A DNA stretch of 64,000 nucleotides from Pseudomonadota bacterium (GTDB lineage: Bacteria; Pseudomonadota; Alphaproteobacteria; Rhizobiales; Beijerinckiaceae): contig JAEWKH010000049.1 in NCBI GenBank assembly GCA_023386155.1, positions 1-64,000 of the forward strand. The letters run 5' to 3'. The position numbers were made by a program, and so were the translations under genes. Each line of letters opens with the position of its first letter. Within the stretch, counting starts at the first letter, position 1. Shown here piece after piece: positions 33,152-42,307 of the stretch. The notes below the pieces were generated by a model, which was not told the DNA's origin, made no database searches, and saw only the letters and a list, made by a program, of their open reading frames with translations.

Positions 33152-34200
33152 CAGTGATATCCGTATCCGCCGCCGGAAATCTCTTCCGCCACCTTCCCGC
33201 GGAAGACATAGTAGCAATAGGCCGTATAGGCGAACGTGATCGGCAGCACGATCGCGAAGCCCACCAGGGCGAAGAGCTGGGAGTGAACGGTGTTCGCCGT
33301 GTCCCAGATCGTCAGGCTCGGCGGCACGATATAGGGGAAGAGGCTGACGCCCAGACCTAGATAGCCGAGCAGGAACAGGCAGATAGCCAGGAAGAACGGC
33401 CGGTAGTGGCGCCCCTCCTCCAGATCGCGGAAAAGCCGGTACGCCACGTAGATTGTGACCAGCGGAATCGGCGCGAGAAAGGCGATGTTGGGCCAGGAGA
33501 ACCAGCGCGTTTCGATCTGCCTCCCCAAGAACGGCACCCAGACCGACACGACGGCCATGGCGAGGATCGTGCCCAGGAGGAACCGCACGGCCATGCGGCG
33601 GGCCCAGATCTCGAGTTCGCCCGTGGTCTTCATCACGCACCACGTCGCACCCAGCAGCCCATAGCCGAAGATCAGGCTGACGCCGGTGAGCACGCTGAAC
33701 GGGGTGAGGAAGTCGAAGGTGCCGCCGGTGAACTGGCGCCCGTCGGTGGAGAAGCCATGGACGAAGGCGCCCAGCACCATGCCCTGGAAGAAGGTCGCCA
33801 GCAGCGAGCCGAAGAAGAAGGCGTTGTCCCACAGGAATTTCGAGCGGTCCGCCTTGAAGCGGAACTCGAAGGCGACGCCGCGAAAGATGAGGGCGATGAG
33901 CATGAAGATGATCGGCAGGTACAAGGCCGGCATGAGCACCGCATAGGCAATGTGGAACACCGCGAAGAGGCCGCCCCCGCCGAGGATGAGCCAGGTCTCG
34001 TTGCCGTCCCAGATCGGCGCGACCGAGAACATCATCCGGTCGCGCCAGTTCTCGCTGCCTGCCGCCTTGAAGAGAATGCCGACGCCGAGATCGAAGCCGT
34101 CGGCGATCACGTACATGGCCACCGCCACCGCGATCAGCCCGGCCCAGATCAGAGGCAGCCAGAAGGCCAGTCCTTCGTGTTCCATTCCGAAGCCGAACAT
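33151..34200 (-). CDS. cydB: Cytochrome bd-type quinol oxidase subunit II (CioB-like)
   Basis: This is the second core subunit of a bd-type ubiquinol oxidase, 349 residues with about eight membrane segments. LPLIWAGLIAVAVAMYVIADGFDLGVGIL at the N-terminus is the CydB hallmark, as is the DRMMFSVAPIWDGNETWLIL stretch. It follows cydA by 12 bases and overlaps the DUF2474 gene. The short companion subunit and the subunit I sequence place it in the cyanide-insensitive (CioAB) branch. It would reduce oxygen to water with quinol electrons, serving under low oxygen or stress. Confidence 0.94.
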   Translation of the reverse strand: MFGFGMEHEGLAFWLPLIWAGLIAVAVAMYVIADGFDLGVGILFKAAGSENWRDRMMFSVAPIWDGNETWLILGGGGLFAVFHIAYAVLMPALYLPIIFMLIALIFRGVAFEFRFKADRSKFLWDNAFFFGSLLATFFQGMVLGAFVHGFSTDGRQFTGGTFDFLTPFSVLTGVSLIFGYGLLGATWCVMKTTGELEIWARRMAVRFLLGTILAMAVVSVWVPFLGRQIETRWFSWPNIAFLAPIPLVTIYVAYRLFRDLEEGRHYRPFFLAICLFLLGYLGLGVSLFPYIVPPSLTIWDTANTVHSQLFALVGFAIVLPITFAYTAYCYYVFRGKVAEEISGGGYGYH

Positions 34201-34212
34201 GTTCTCCGCCTC

Positions 34213-35649
34213 CTATTCCGCAGGCTGCGCGCGATGGCCCGGCCGCCCTTCGATTCCTTCGTCCGGCAGCGAGAATGGCCGCTTCGGCTTCTTGCCGAGA
34301 TCGTCCCCGCGAATGTCCTCGACCGGATCGGGCCCGCGCCGGAGGAGCTTGGCGAGGTAATAGGAGCCGAACCCGAAGATGAAGGCATAGACGACGATGA
34401 AGGTCAGGAGGGATGCGGTCACCGCTCCGGCCGCAATGGGGGACACCGCATCGGCCGTCCGCAGATATCCGTGGACGACCCAGGGCTGGCGGCCGATCTC
34501 GGCCGTGAACCAGCCGAAGAGCACGGCACCGAAGCCGGACGGCGTCATGATCATGGCGGCGGTGAGGAACGTTCTGTTGGTGAAGAGCGTCCCCTTCCAG
34601 CGAAGATAAAGGCTCCACAACCCGATCCCCAGCATCGCGAAGCCGATGCCGACCATGACGCGGAAGGAGAAGAAGACGGGCCAGACCGGCGGTCGCTCAT
34701 CCGGGGGCACGTCCTTCAGGCCGGGCACGACGCCGTCGAAGGCGTGGGTCAGAACCCAGCTTCCGATCTTCGGAATGCCGATTTCGAAATGGTTCGTCTC
34801 CGCCACTTCATCGGGAATAGCGAAGAGGCGAAGCGGCATGTTCGCCATGCGGTCCCAGTTGCCTTCGATGGCCGCCAGCTTGATCGGCTGGTACTTGAGC
34901 ACGCCGAGGCCGTGAAGATCGCCGATCACGATCTGGACCGGCACGAAGATGGTCGCGAACCACAGAGCCATGGACATGGAGCGCCGCGAGCCGGCGAGCT
35001 TCGCCTCCGGCGCATCGTGCGGATGCCGCAGCAGCATCCAGGCGGACATGCCGGCCACTGCGAAGGCGGTCGTCAGGTAGCAGCCCAGAACCATGTGCGC
35101 ATAGCGCAGCGGAAACGACGGATTGAACACGACCCTGAACCAGTCGACCGGCACCGCCTTGCCGTTCTCGATGGCAAACCCGTCGGGTGTCTGCATCCAG
35201 GAATTGGCGGAGAGGATCCAGAAGGCCGAAATCAGCGTTCCCAGGGCCACCATGCAGGTGGCGAAGAAATGCAGCCGGTCGCCGACCCTTTCCCAGCCGA
35301 AGAGCATGATGCCGAGGAAAGCCGCCTCCAGGAAGAAGGCCGTGATGACCTCGTAGGCGATGACGGGGCCTAGCACGTTGCCGGTGAATTCGGAGAAGCG
35401 CGACCAGTTCGTCCCGAACTGATAGCTCATCACGATACCGGACACGACGCCTAGACCGAAAGAGACCGCGAATACCTTCACCCAGAAGCGGAAGAGGTTG
35501 CGGTAGAGCGGATTTCCCGTGCGAAGCCAGTTGAATTCGAGCGCCGCGAGCCAGCTGGCGAGACCGATGGTGAAGGCCGGAAAGATGATGTGAAAGGCGA
35601 TCGTGAACGCGAACTGGATGCGCGAGAGCATCAGGGCATCGAATTCCAT
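34213..35649 (-). CDS. cydA: Cytochrome bd-type quinol oxidase subunit I (CioA-like)
   Basis: This is the haem-carrying subunit, 478 residues. The haem b595 ligand region FTIAFHIIFPAFTIG is near residue 20, and the quinol-site motif GRQPWVVHGYLRT is near residue 385. The Q-loop is short compared with E. coli CydA, as in CioA proteins. The C-terminus is polar, after the last helix (FIVVYAFIFGFGSYYLAKLL). It begins the operon cydA-cydB-DUF2474 on the minus strand. A metallo-hydrolase gene lies 71 bases upstream in the same direction, with a hairpin between. Confidence 0.94.
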   Translation of the reverse strand: MEFDALMLSRIQFAFTIAFHIIFPAFTIGLASWLAALEFNWLRTGNPLYRNLFRFWVKVFAVSFGLGVVSGIVMSYQFGTNWSRFSEFTGNVLGPVIAYEVITAFFLEAAFLGIMLFGWERVGDRLHFFATCMVALGTLISAFWILSANSWMQTPDGFAIENGKAVPVDWFRVVFNPSFPLRYAHMVLGCYLTTAFAVAGMSAWMLLRHPHDAPEAKLAGSRRSMSMALWFATIFVPVQIVIGDLHGLGVLKYQPIKLAAIEGNWDRMANMPLRLFAIPDEVAETNHFEIGIPKIGSWVLTHAFDGVVPGLKDVPPDERPPVWPVFFSFRVMVGIGFAMLGIGLWSLYLRWKGTLFTNRTFLTAAMIMTPSGFGAVLFGWFTAEIGRQPWVVHGYLRTADAVSPIAAGAVTASLLTFIVVYAFIFGFGSYYLAKLLRRGPDPVEDIRGDDLGKKPKRPFSLPDEGIEGRPGHRAQPAE

Positions 35650-35672
35650 TTCCGCTTCCCCTCACCGGCCTA

Positions 35673-35699
35673 CCCGCCTGCTTTTAGGGCGCAGGCGGG
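35673..35699. repeat. Hairpin between cydA and the metallo-hydrolase gene
   Basis: CCCGCCTGC and GCAGGCGGG form a nine-pair stem around a nine-base loop. It lies after the stop of the upstream minus-strand gene and before cydA. No T-run follows on the minus strand, so it may be a weak terminator or an RNA-stability hairpin. Confidence 0.4.
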
Positions 35700-35720
35700 C
35701 AGGATCCAGAGGGACGCGGC

Positions 35721-36599
35721 TCAATGAGCCCGCAGTCCTGGATTATTTTCCGTTAAAATCGGCCGCCATCCCGTGCTCAGGCGCTGCAGGGCCTCGAGCT
35801 CGATCGGGTCATGGCTGCAGAAGATCCTGACGTTGCTGCGGCCATCGTTGGCCAGCGCCCGCAGCCGATCCTGGTTGCGGAGGCGCAGCGGCCGGTCCTC
35901 CTCCATCATCCGCTGGTAGGCGAGAAGCCCCGGCGTGCAGGACGGTTCCTCATCCATCTCATGCCGATGGCAATAGGCATCGCCCGCGTTGAGAAGCCAT
36001 CCGTCCGGGGTGTCGATGGCGATGCCCACATGCCCCATGGTGTGGCCGGGCAGAGGGATCATCAGGATCTCGGGCGGCAGTCCATCGAGGTCGCGCACCG
36101 AGCCGAACCCGAACCAGCGCTCCCCCGTGGGATCGTAGAAGCGCCAGTCACGCACGCCGTCCCATTGTTCGGGACGGTAGCGGCGGCGATGGATGAAGCC
36201 GTGCCTCACCTCGGCCTCCTCGGCCTCCGCGCGCAGGATGTGAACGGTGGCTTCCGGAAAGTCCTCGAGGCCGCCGGCATGGTCGAAATCGAGATGGGTC
36301 AGCACGATGTGGCGCACGTCGCGGGGCGAGAAGCCCAGGCTCTTCACCTGCTCCAGCGCCGTGTAGCGATGCTCCAGCCTAATGCGGTTCGTATGAACGA
36401 AGAGCGGGCTGATCCGTTCATAGGGGTTCTCCACGTCCCTGGAGCCGAACCCCGTATCGACGAGGACGAGTCCGCTGCCGTCCGTCTCGATCAGCTGGCA
36501 ATGGCAGATCAATTGTCCCGTCAGGCCACGACTGACACCATCCCAAAGCCTCCCTCCGACCGGACACATGCAGCCGCAATTGAGGTGATGAATGCGCAT
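35721..36599 (-). CDS. Metallo-beta-lactamase-fold hydrolase (AttM/AiiA-like)
   Basis: This is a 292-residue zinc hydrolase. The metal motif reads THLDFDHAGG near residue 102, with Asp in the position where most family members have the second His of HxHxDH. That variant occurs in a subset of lactonase-like proteins. Further ligands are in PLPGHTMGHVGI near 185 and the final histidine in CSHDPIE near 268. It resembles N-acyl-homoserine lactone lactonases in length and order, but specificity is not certain. It stands alone upstream of the bd-oxidase operon. Confidence 0.8.
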   Translation of the reverse strand: MRIHHLNCGCMCPVGGRLWDGVSRGLTGQLICHCQLIETDGSGLVLVDTGFGSRDVENPYERISPLFVHTNRIRLEHRYTALEQVKSLGFSPRDVRHIVLTHLDFDHAGGLEDFPEATVHILRAEAEEAEVRHGFIHRRRYRPEQWDGVRDWRFYDPTGERWFGFGSVRDLDGLPPEILMIPLPGHTMGHVGIAIDTPDGWLLNAGDAYCHRHEMDEEPSCTPGLLAYQRMMEEDRPLRLRNQDRLRALANDGRSNVRIFCSHDPIELEALQRLSTGWRPILTENNPGLRAH

Positions 36600-36699
36600 C
36601 GATGGGCCTCGCTGAAATGAAGATGCGAAGCCCTAACGGGCAAGGCAGGGAAATGTTCGGGCCGCGTTGGTCGGTTGGCCTCGACCGCCAAGCTTTCCG

Positions 36700-36984
36700 T
36701 CAGGCTCCGTCCCCAGATCCCGTCAGGGGCTTCCTGAGGAGCGCGTAGAACCGATAGGCGGGGAGCGCGGCTGCCGCGGAGGCGAAGAGCACGAGAGCGA
36801 CGACGTGCGTCGCGTCGAGCTCCCGGTAGCTGAGGGGCCCGGCGACATCCCCCGGCGACCAGGCGGAGCCCTGCGCAAGGTAGCCGGCTGCACCCTGCTC
36901 GCCGAGGAGGGCCGCAAGCGCAATGGCCAGGACCGTCAACGGAATGATCGCGGCCGTGAAAGGATTGCTGCCGGCGAACGACAT
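36700..36984 (-). CDS. Small two-helix membrane protein, unknown
   Basis: This frame encodes 94 residues beginning MSFAGSNPFTAAIIPL. Two hydrophobic stretches (about residues 10-30 and 65-82) flank a polar loop that contains SYRELDATH. The frame is open for 86 codons further upstream, but that part lacks protein-like character, so I used the internal ATG. I do not recognise a family. Codon use resembles that of neighbouring genes. It lies upstream of the metallo-hydrolase gene on the same strand. Confidence 0.45.
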   Translation of the reverse strand: MSFAGSNPFTAAIIPLTVLAIALAALLGEQGAAGYLAQGSAWSPGDVAGPLSYRELDATHVVALVLFASAAAALPAYRFYALLRKPLTGSGDGA

Positions 36985-37426
36985 CGTTCTCCGGACGAGC
37001 GCGGAGGATACTTTTCTCAATGGAATGCCCAGAACGGACGTTTTGATTGTTTGGATGAGCAGTAATACCCGATCCGCGAGGCTGGCAAGCGTGCGAGCGC
37101 ATCCGGACCTGCGTTCAAGAACCGCACGGCAGAGAAGCTCGGCATGGTCGGGAGGCGCGCGATGCGGTGTCTCCATGCACATACATGTGAATGGCATGGC
37201 TTCATGGCGGCGGAAGCCGGGCCTCCGCATGCAGCCGGCCATCGGGTGTCCCGCTGGGGAATCGGCATTTCAGAATCCGTTCGAGCGTCCCTCTCTCCGC
37301 CCACGCCCGAGGTCGTGCCGGATGGAATGAAATGGAATGACGGCCGCTCTTTCCACTGACATTTAAATGTGATCTTCTCCCCTCAGAAGAGACGCGAAAA
37401 GCGCATTCAGGGAGGAAATCGGGTCC
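36985..37426. promoter_or_regulatory. Upstream region of the second ABC importer operon
   Basis: I see no convincing gene in these 442 bases. Two short palindromes stand out: CACAT-AC-ATGTG at 37178-37189 and ACATTTAAATGT at 37359-37370. The second lies 57 bases before the ATPase start, a suitable place for an operator. The importer gene has a good ribosome-binding site, GGGAGGAAA, shortly before its ATG. Confidence 0.4.
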
Positions 37427-38500
37427 ATGGACAGTTCTGTCTTGGCTGCGATTGATGTCGATCATCTCCAGGTCAGCTATGGCAGCCAGCCTGTGCTGCA
37501 TGGGGTCAGCCTTTCGGTGGCTCCCGGTGAGTTCATTGCCATTCTGGGTTCGTCCGGCTGCGGGAAGACCACGCTTCTGCGGACGATCGCCGGTTTCCAG
37601 AAGGCTTCGGGCGGCGCCATCCGCCTCTCCGGCCGGGATGTGGTGAACACGCCGCCCGAGAAGCGCGGCATGGCCATGATGTTCCAGTCCTATGCACTCT
37701 GGCCTCACATGACCGTTCTCGGAAATGTCGGCTACGGCCTTCGCCTGCGCGGCGTCCCGCGAGACGAGATCCGCACCCGGGTCGCCGACGTGCTCAAGAT
37801 GCTGAACCTCTCGGGCCTCGAGGACCGCAAGGTGACCAACCTCTCGGGCGGGCAGCGCCAGCGCGTGGCCCTCGGGAGGGCCCTGGCCATCGAGCCGGAG
37901 ATCCTGCTGCTCGACGAGCCTCTGTCCAACCTCGATGCGAAGGTGCGCATCCAGCTGCGCTCCGAGATCAAGACGCTCCAGAGCAGGCTCGGCTTCACGG
38001 CGATCCATGTCACCCATGACCGGGAAGAAGCCATGACCATGGCGGACCGGATCGTCGTGATGGATGCGGGCCGGATCGCGCAGGTCGGCGCGCCCAAGGA
38101 GGTCTATGACCATCCCAACTCGCCCTTCGTGGCAAGCTTCATGGGCGCGGAGAACACCCTCGACCTCGACATCAGCCGCTCGGGCGCCGGCGCCGAGGTG
38201 CGGGCCCATGGCGGCAGCACGACCACCTATGGCGGCGACGTGCCCACCGGCTCCGTTACGGCTTACTTTCGTGACGATATCGCTTCGCTCGACGACCCGC
38301 AGGCGCGGATCGACGGATCGATCGTCCTTCCGGGAAAAATCACGCAGAGAACGTATCCGGGAGGGCATTACAGGTACGTGGTCGCGATCGGCGACCGTCA
38401 TTTCACTGTGACGGACGCCGATTATCACGAGCTCGAACGCCCGGTTGGCCTGCGCCTGCCGCTGGCGTCCCTGCACCTGTTTCCCCAGACTTCGAATTAA
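37427..38500 (+). CDS. ABC importer ATP-binding protein (PotA/FbpC/PhnT type)
   Basis: This is the ATPase of a small-molecule importer, 357 residues. Walker A GSSGCGKTT is near residue 42, the signature LSGGQRQRVALGRAL near 142, Walker B ILLLDEPLSNLDAKVR near 160 and the H-loop IHVTHDREEAMTMAD near 195. A C-terminal TOBE-like domain covers about 240-357. Its order ATPase, binding protein, two permeases, phosphohydrolase resembles phosphonate or phosphate-ester importers of the PhnSTUV/YnjBCD kind. The ligand is not defined. Confidence 0.92.
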   Translation: MDSSVLAAIDVDHLQVSYGSQPVLHGVSLSVAPGEFIAILGSSGCGKTTLLRTIAGFQKASGGAIRLSGRDVVNTPPEKRGMAMMFQSYALWPHMTVLGNVGYGLRLRGVPRDEIRTRVADVLKMLNLSGLEDRKVTNLSGGQRQRVALGRALAIEPEILLLDEPLSNLDAKVRIQLRSEIKTLQSRLGFTAIHVTHDREEAMTMADRIVVMDAGRIAQVGAPKEVYDHPNSPFVASFMGAENTLDLDISRSGAGAEVRAHGGSTTTYGGDVPTGSVTAYFRDDIASLDDPQARIDGSIVLPGKITQRTYPGGHYRYVVAIGDRHFTVTDADYHELERPVGLRLPLASLHLFPQTSN

Positions 38501-38511
38501 GGGAGGACACC

Positions 38512-39645
38512 ATGCGTAACGGACTATTGGCTGCGGGCCTCGCGGCCCTTCTCATGAGTTCCGCGGCGAGCGCCCAGACACTCAACGTCGCAACGGCCGG
38601 CGACCAGAACATGGTCGATTACATTAAGGATTATCTCGGGCCGCTCTTCGAGAAGAGCCATCCGGGCGTGAAGGTCGTCGCGGTCGGCACGGGACCGGGC
38701 GACGGCGGCTCGCAGAAGATCTACGAGAAGCTCGATGCCCAGAAGAAGGCCGGGGCCGGGTCGGATTTCGACGTCGTCGTCATCCACCAGAAGGCCGCCG
38801 GCACGATGGTCAAGGAGGATCTTCTCAAGAAGTACCGCGATCAGATTCCGACTGGAAAGCTGGTGACGCGCGACACGGCAACCAATTCGCTCGGCACCGA
38901 TGTCTCCGGCTATGTCATGCCGATGTTCCATTCGCAGACGGCGATCGCCTACAACGCGGATCTCGTCAGCAGCCCGCCCAACAGCTATCCAGAGCTGCGC
39001 GAGTGGGTGAAGAAGAACCCCAAGCAGTTCGGCTATAACGGCATCAAGGGCGGCATGTCCGGCGTCGCCTTCGTGACCGGCTGGGTCGCGGCCTTCGGCG
39101 GAGATGCGGCGAAGCTCGAGAAGGGTCCCTACGATCCGGCCGCGAAAGCCGCGTGGGACAAGTCGCTGGCGGATCTCAAGGAGTTCAACCAGAACGTCGT
39201 CATCACTCCGGGCAATGCCGGCACGCTCGACATGCTCAACCGCGGCGAGATCGCCATGGGACCCGTCTGGGTGGACATGTTCTACAGCTGGAAGGCGGAC
39301 GGGAAGCTTCCGCCGAACATGCGCCTGAAGCTCGTCTCCCCCGGCATGCCCGGCCAGCCGATGTACTATGCGATTCCGTCCAAGACGGCGCAGGATAAGC
39401 TTGCGGCCGAGTTCGTCGCGCTCGCGACGAGCCCGGAGGTGCAGGCCGAGGGCATCGTGAAGCGGTTCAACTGGTATCCCGGGATCGACGCCAAGAATCT
39501 GGAAGGCAAGCTCGATCAGGCAGCCTGGAAGCAGCTCTTCTCGGACATCTCGCCCGAGACGCTGTCCGCCAACGGCAAGCCGTTCCCGATCGGCCCCTAC
39601 TTCAACGACATTCTCGAATCCTACGAGAAGAAGGTGGCGAACTGA
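38512..39645 (+). CDS. ABC importer periplasmic binding protein
   Basis: This is a periplasmic solute-binding protein of 377 residues. A signal peptide (MRNGLLAAGLAALLMSSAAS, cut near ASA-QTLNVA) precedes a mature chain with the D-x-D-V-V-V-I region (GSDFDVVVIHQKAAGTMV) of SBP_bac_6/YnjB-like proteins. It begins 11 bases after the ATPase gene. A strong intrinsic terminator follows its stop, which should make this gene more abundant in mRNA than the permeases, a common arrangement for binding proteins. Ligand is unknown. Confidence 0.9.
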   Translation: MRNGLLAAGLAALLMSSAASAQTLNVATAGDQNMVDYIKDYLGPLFEKSHPGVKVVAVGTGPGDGGSQKIYEKLDAQKKAGAGSDFDVVVIHQKAAGTMVKEDLLKKYRDQIPTGKLVTRDTATNSLGTDVSGYVMPMFHSQTAIAYNADLVSSPPNSYPELREWVKKNPKQFGYNGIKGGMSGVAFVTGWVAAFGGDAAKLEKGPYDPAAKAAWDKSLADLKEFNQNVVITPGNAGTLDMLNRGEIAMGPVWVDMFYSWKADGKLPPNMRLKLVSPGMPGQPMYYAIPSKTAQDKLAAEFVALATSPEVQAEGIVKRFNWYPGIDAKNLEGKLDQAAWKQLFSDISPETLSANGKPFPIGPYFNDILESYEKKVAN

Positions 39646-39661
39646 TCCTTCGCTCATCCAG

Positions 39662-39697
39662 GCGGGCGGCCCGTTGCATGGGCCGCCCGCGCTTTTT
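39662..39697 (+). terminator. Intra-operon Rho-independent terminator
   Basis: A perfect 11-pair stem GCGGGCGGCCC / GGGCCGCCCGC with a seven-base loop is followed by GCTTTTT. It lies between the binding-protein gene and the first permease gene and would cause partial termination. Confidence 0.8.
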
Positions 39698-39738
39698 CTT
39701 CGACACGTCTTCGACGAGACCTGGACAGACCCTGAACC

Positions 39739-40572
39739 ATGGCGAGACCTTCGTTCTTCGGCCTTCTGCTCATCGCCCCCGCTCTGGCGATGATCGGCGC
39801 CCTGTTTCTCTATCCCCTCGGGTTCTCGCTGGCGGCCGCCTTCACGGAGCCAGGTAAGGGCCTGTCCCTCGCGCATTTCCAGAAGGCTTACGAGCTCTAC
39901 TCCACCGACATTCTCTTCACGCTTTTCATCGTGATCGTCTCGACGCTGCTGACGGGCCTGTTCTCGATTGCGATCGCGGGCATCCTCACCCTCGGCGAAA
40001 CGCCCTGGCTCATCACGATCCTGCGCAATCTCTACCGCTGGCCGCTTTTCATCCCGTTCATCGTCGCGGCTCAGTGCATGCGCACCTTCCTCGCCAAGAA
40101 TGGCCTCATGAACAATTCCCTCGTGGCGCTCGGGCTCATGGAGCCGATCCAGGCCACGAGCTTCCTCGACTGGCGCGGCATCATCATCACCTTCGTGTGG
40201 AAGCAGGTGCCCTTCGTGACGCTCATGCTCGCCGGCGCCATGGCTTCCATCGACCGTGCCACCATCGAGGCGGGCCGCAATCTCGGCGCCTCGCGTCTGC
40301 GCGTGCTGATCGAACTGGTGCTGCCGCAAGTGGCGCAGACGCTCCTCGTCGGGCTCGTCCTGTCCTTCGTCACCATGCTGTCCGTGCTGTCCGTGCCGAT
40401 GATGGTGGCGGGCTCGCAGCCCACCATGCTCACCGTGGACATGGCCTTCCGCATCAATTCCTACGGCGATTACGCGACGGCTAACGCGCTCGGCGTCATC
40501 TCCTACCTGATCGCCGGGACGGTGGCGTGGATCTATCTGCGCCACAACGTGAAGCGCGAGGTGCAGGCATGA
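39739..40572 (+). CDS. ABC importer permease (first)
   Basis: This is an inner-membrane permease of 277 residues with about six segments (first: FFGLLLIAPALAMIGALFLYPLGF). The EAA loop is visible as IEAGRNLGASRLRVLIELVLPQVAQ near residue 175, the contact site for the ATPase. It belongs to the binding-protein-dependent transport inner-membrane family. Its stop overlaps the next permease start (ATGA), so the two are translated together. It is preceded by an intra-operon terminator. Confidence 0.92.
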   Translation: MARPSFFGLLLIAPALAMIGALFLYPLGFSLAAAFTEPGKGLSLAHFQKAYELYSTDILFTLFIVIVSTLLTGLFSIAIAGILTLGETPWLITILRNLYRWPLFIPFIVAAQCMRTFLAKNGLMNNSLVALGLMEPIQATSFLDWRGIIITFVWKQVPFVTLMLAGAMASIDRATIEAGRNLGASRLRVLIELVLPQVAQTLLVGLVLSFVTMLSVLSVPMMVAGSQPTMLTVDMAFRINSYGDYATANALGVISYLIAGTVAWIYLRHNVKREVQA

Positions 40573-41450
40573 GCGTCAAGGCGCCGACATCTCCCGCATT
40601 GCCGCTCGCAGCGCCGGCCATTCGTTCCGGAACCGGAGCAAGGGTCTGGACTTTCGGCTCTACGATCCTGAAGGTCCTTGGCCTTGCGGTCTTTGCCTTT
40701 CTCCTGTTCGGCCCTCTGGCCAACCTGGTCCTGTGGTCGGTGGCCGAGCGGTGGTACACGCCCTTCAAGCTCCCGGTCTCCTATGGCCTGCGCTATTGGG
40801 AAGTGGTCTTCCGCCCGACGGGAGATGCCATGTCGTCGCTCATGACGAGCGTCGGCATCGCCTGCCTGACGGTTCTGGTCGCGCTCGCCGTCTCGGTGCC
40901 GGCGGGCTACGCGCTTGCCCGCCTCAGATTGCCCTGGCGGACCGCGCTGATGATCCTGTTCCTGCTGCCGCAGGCCTTCCCGTCGGTAGCCATCTACATC
41001 AACGTCGCGCGGGTCTTCTACAGCATCGGGCTCACAGGCACGATCACCGGCGTGGTGCTGGTCCACGCCGCTCACGGCCTCGTCTATTCCGTCTGGATCG
41101 CCGCCGCGGCCTTCGCCGCCATCGATCGGGAACTCGAACTGGCCGCACGCAATATCGGGGCCTCGCCGCTGCGCACCTTCTTTACCATCACCCTGCCGCT
41201 CGCGGCTCCCGGCATCATGGCGAGCGCCATCTTCGTGTTCCTCGAATCGCTCGATGAGTTCACCGGCACCTTCTTCGTCGGCGTGCCCCAGGTTACGACG
41301 CTTCCGCTCCTGCTCTACAACGCGAGCATGGGCGGCAATTACCAGATCGCCTCCATCACGGCGCTCATCCTGCTCGTGCCGTCCGTCCTGTTCATGATCG
41401 TCATCGAGCGCTTCCTGAAGGCCGACGTGTTGAGTAAGGTCGGCCAGTAG
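40569..41450 (+). CDS. ABC importer permease (second)
   Basis: This is the partner permease, 293 residues. A cytoplasmic N-terminal tail of about 35 residues leads to the first membrane helix (ILKVLGLAVFAFLLFGPLANLVL). The EAA motif is ELAARNIGASPLRTFFTITLPLAAPG near residue 195. The chosen ATG overlaps the upstream stop. A phosphohydrolase gene begins 14 bases after its end. Both permeases together with the ATPase and binding protein complete one importer. Confidence 0.92.
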   Translation: MSVKAPTSPALPLAAPAIRSGTGARVWTFGSTILKVLGLAVFAFLLFGPLANLVLWSVAERWYTPFKLPVSYGLRYWEVVFRPTGDAMSSLMTSVGIACLTVLVALAVSVPAGYALARLRLPWRTALMILFLLPQAFPSVAIYINVARVFYSIGLTGTITGVVLVHAAHGLVYSVWIAAAAFAAIDRELELAARNIGASPLRTFFTITLPLAAPGIMASAIFVFLESLDEFTGTFFVGVPQVTTLPLLLYNASMGGNYQIASITALILLVPSVLFMIVIERFLKADVLSKVGQ

Positions 41451-41464
41451 GACGTTGGAACGGC

Positions 41465-42307
41465 ATGATCAGAATCATCACCTGGAACATTCAATGGGGC
41501 CTGGGCATCGACGGCACCGTCGATCTCCGCCGGCTGGTGGACGAGGCCCGCGCCATGGCGGATTTCGATGTGCTCTGCCTGCAGGAGATGTCGGATAATT
41601 TCTCCGATCTCAAGGGCAACAGCGGAGGCAACCAGTTCGCCGAGCTGGCCGCTTTGCTGCCGGGTTGCACCGCCGTCGAGGGCGTAGCGCTCGACATTCC
41701 GGATGGATCAGGGCGCCGCCGCCGGTTCGGCAACATGATCCTGTCCCGCCTGCCGGTGGCGCAGGTGCTGCGGTACACCCTCCCCTGGGAGGCCGCCTCC
41801 ACCCGCAACATGCCCCGTCTCCTGCTCGAAGCGGTGGTCGAAGCGCCTTCAGGCCCACTTCGGGTCATGACCACGCATCTGGAATATTCCTCCAGCGCCC
41901 TGCGGCAGGCGCAGGTCGAGGGCATCCGTGAGGCGCACCGCACGGCCTATGAGCGGATCCGCACGCCGCGCGAGGACGGCCCCGGCACCTATGTCCTGCT
42001 GCCATCGTCGCCGTCAGCCGTACTGACCGGCGATTTCAACATGCGTCCGGAGGATCCGGTGAAGCGGCGGATCTCGGAACCTTTCAACAATGGAGCGCCG
42101 GCCCTCCTGGATGCGTGGCAAGTTGCCCATGAAGCGCAGCCGCACCCGGCCTCCTTCTGCCTCTACGAACAGTCGAACGGGCCGCCGCATTGCTGCGACT
42201 TCATGTTCGTCACCGAAGATCTCGCGCCCAGGGTCAGGAAGATCGCCTACAACCAGGAAACCCAAGTGTCCGATCACCAGCCCGTGCTGCTGGAACTCGA
42301 TATCTGA
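41465..42307 (+). CDS. Endonuclease/exonuclease/phosphatase-family hydrolase
   Basis: This is a 280-residue EEP-fold metal-dependent phosphoesterase. The catalytic motifs are WNIQWG at the N-terminus, LCLQEMSDNF (metal-binding Glu) near residue 38, TGDFNMRPED near 185 and the terminal SDHQPVLLEL with the catalytic Asp-His pair. There is no signal peptide. As the last gene of the importer operon it probably cleaves an imported phosphodiester or phosphoester. That is inference from position. Confidence 0.87.
   Translation: MIRIITWNIQWGLGIDGTVDLRRLVDEARAMADFDVLCLQEMSDNFSDLKGNSGGNQFAELAALLPGCTAVEGVALDIPDGSGRRRRFGNMILSRLPVAQVLRYTLPWEAASTRNMPRLLLEAVVEAPSGPLRVMTTHLEYSSSALRQAQVEGIREAHRTAYERIRTPREDGPGTYVLLPSSPSAVLTGDFNMRPEDPVKRRISEPFNNGAPALLDAWQVAHEAQPHPASFCLYEQSNGPPHCCDFMFVTEDLAPRVRKIAYNQETQVSDHQPVLLELDI

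Noticed and set aside
35673..35699. A Rho-independent terminator before cydA
   Set aside because: The stem is good but no T-run follows on the minus strand, so it is listed only as a hairpin.
36985..37242. N-terminal extension of the small membrane protein by 86 residues
   Set aside because: The extension is rich in Cys, Arg and His with no fold-like pattern, so an internal ATG was preferred.
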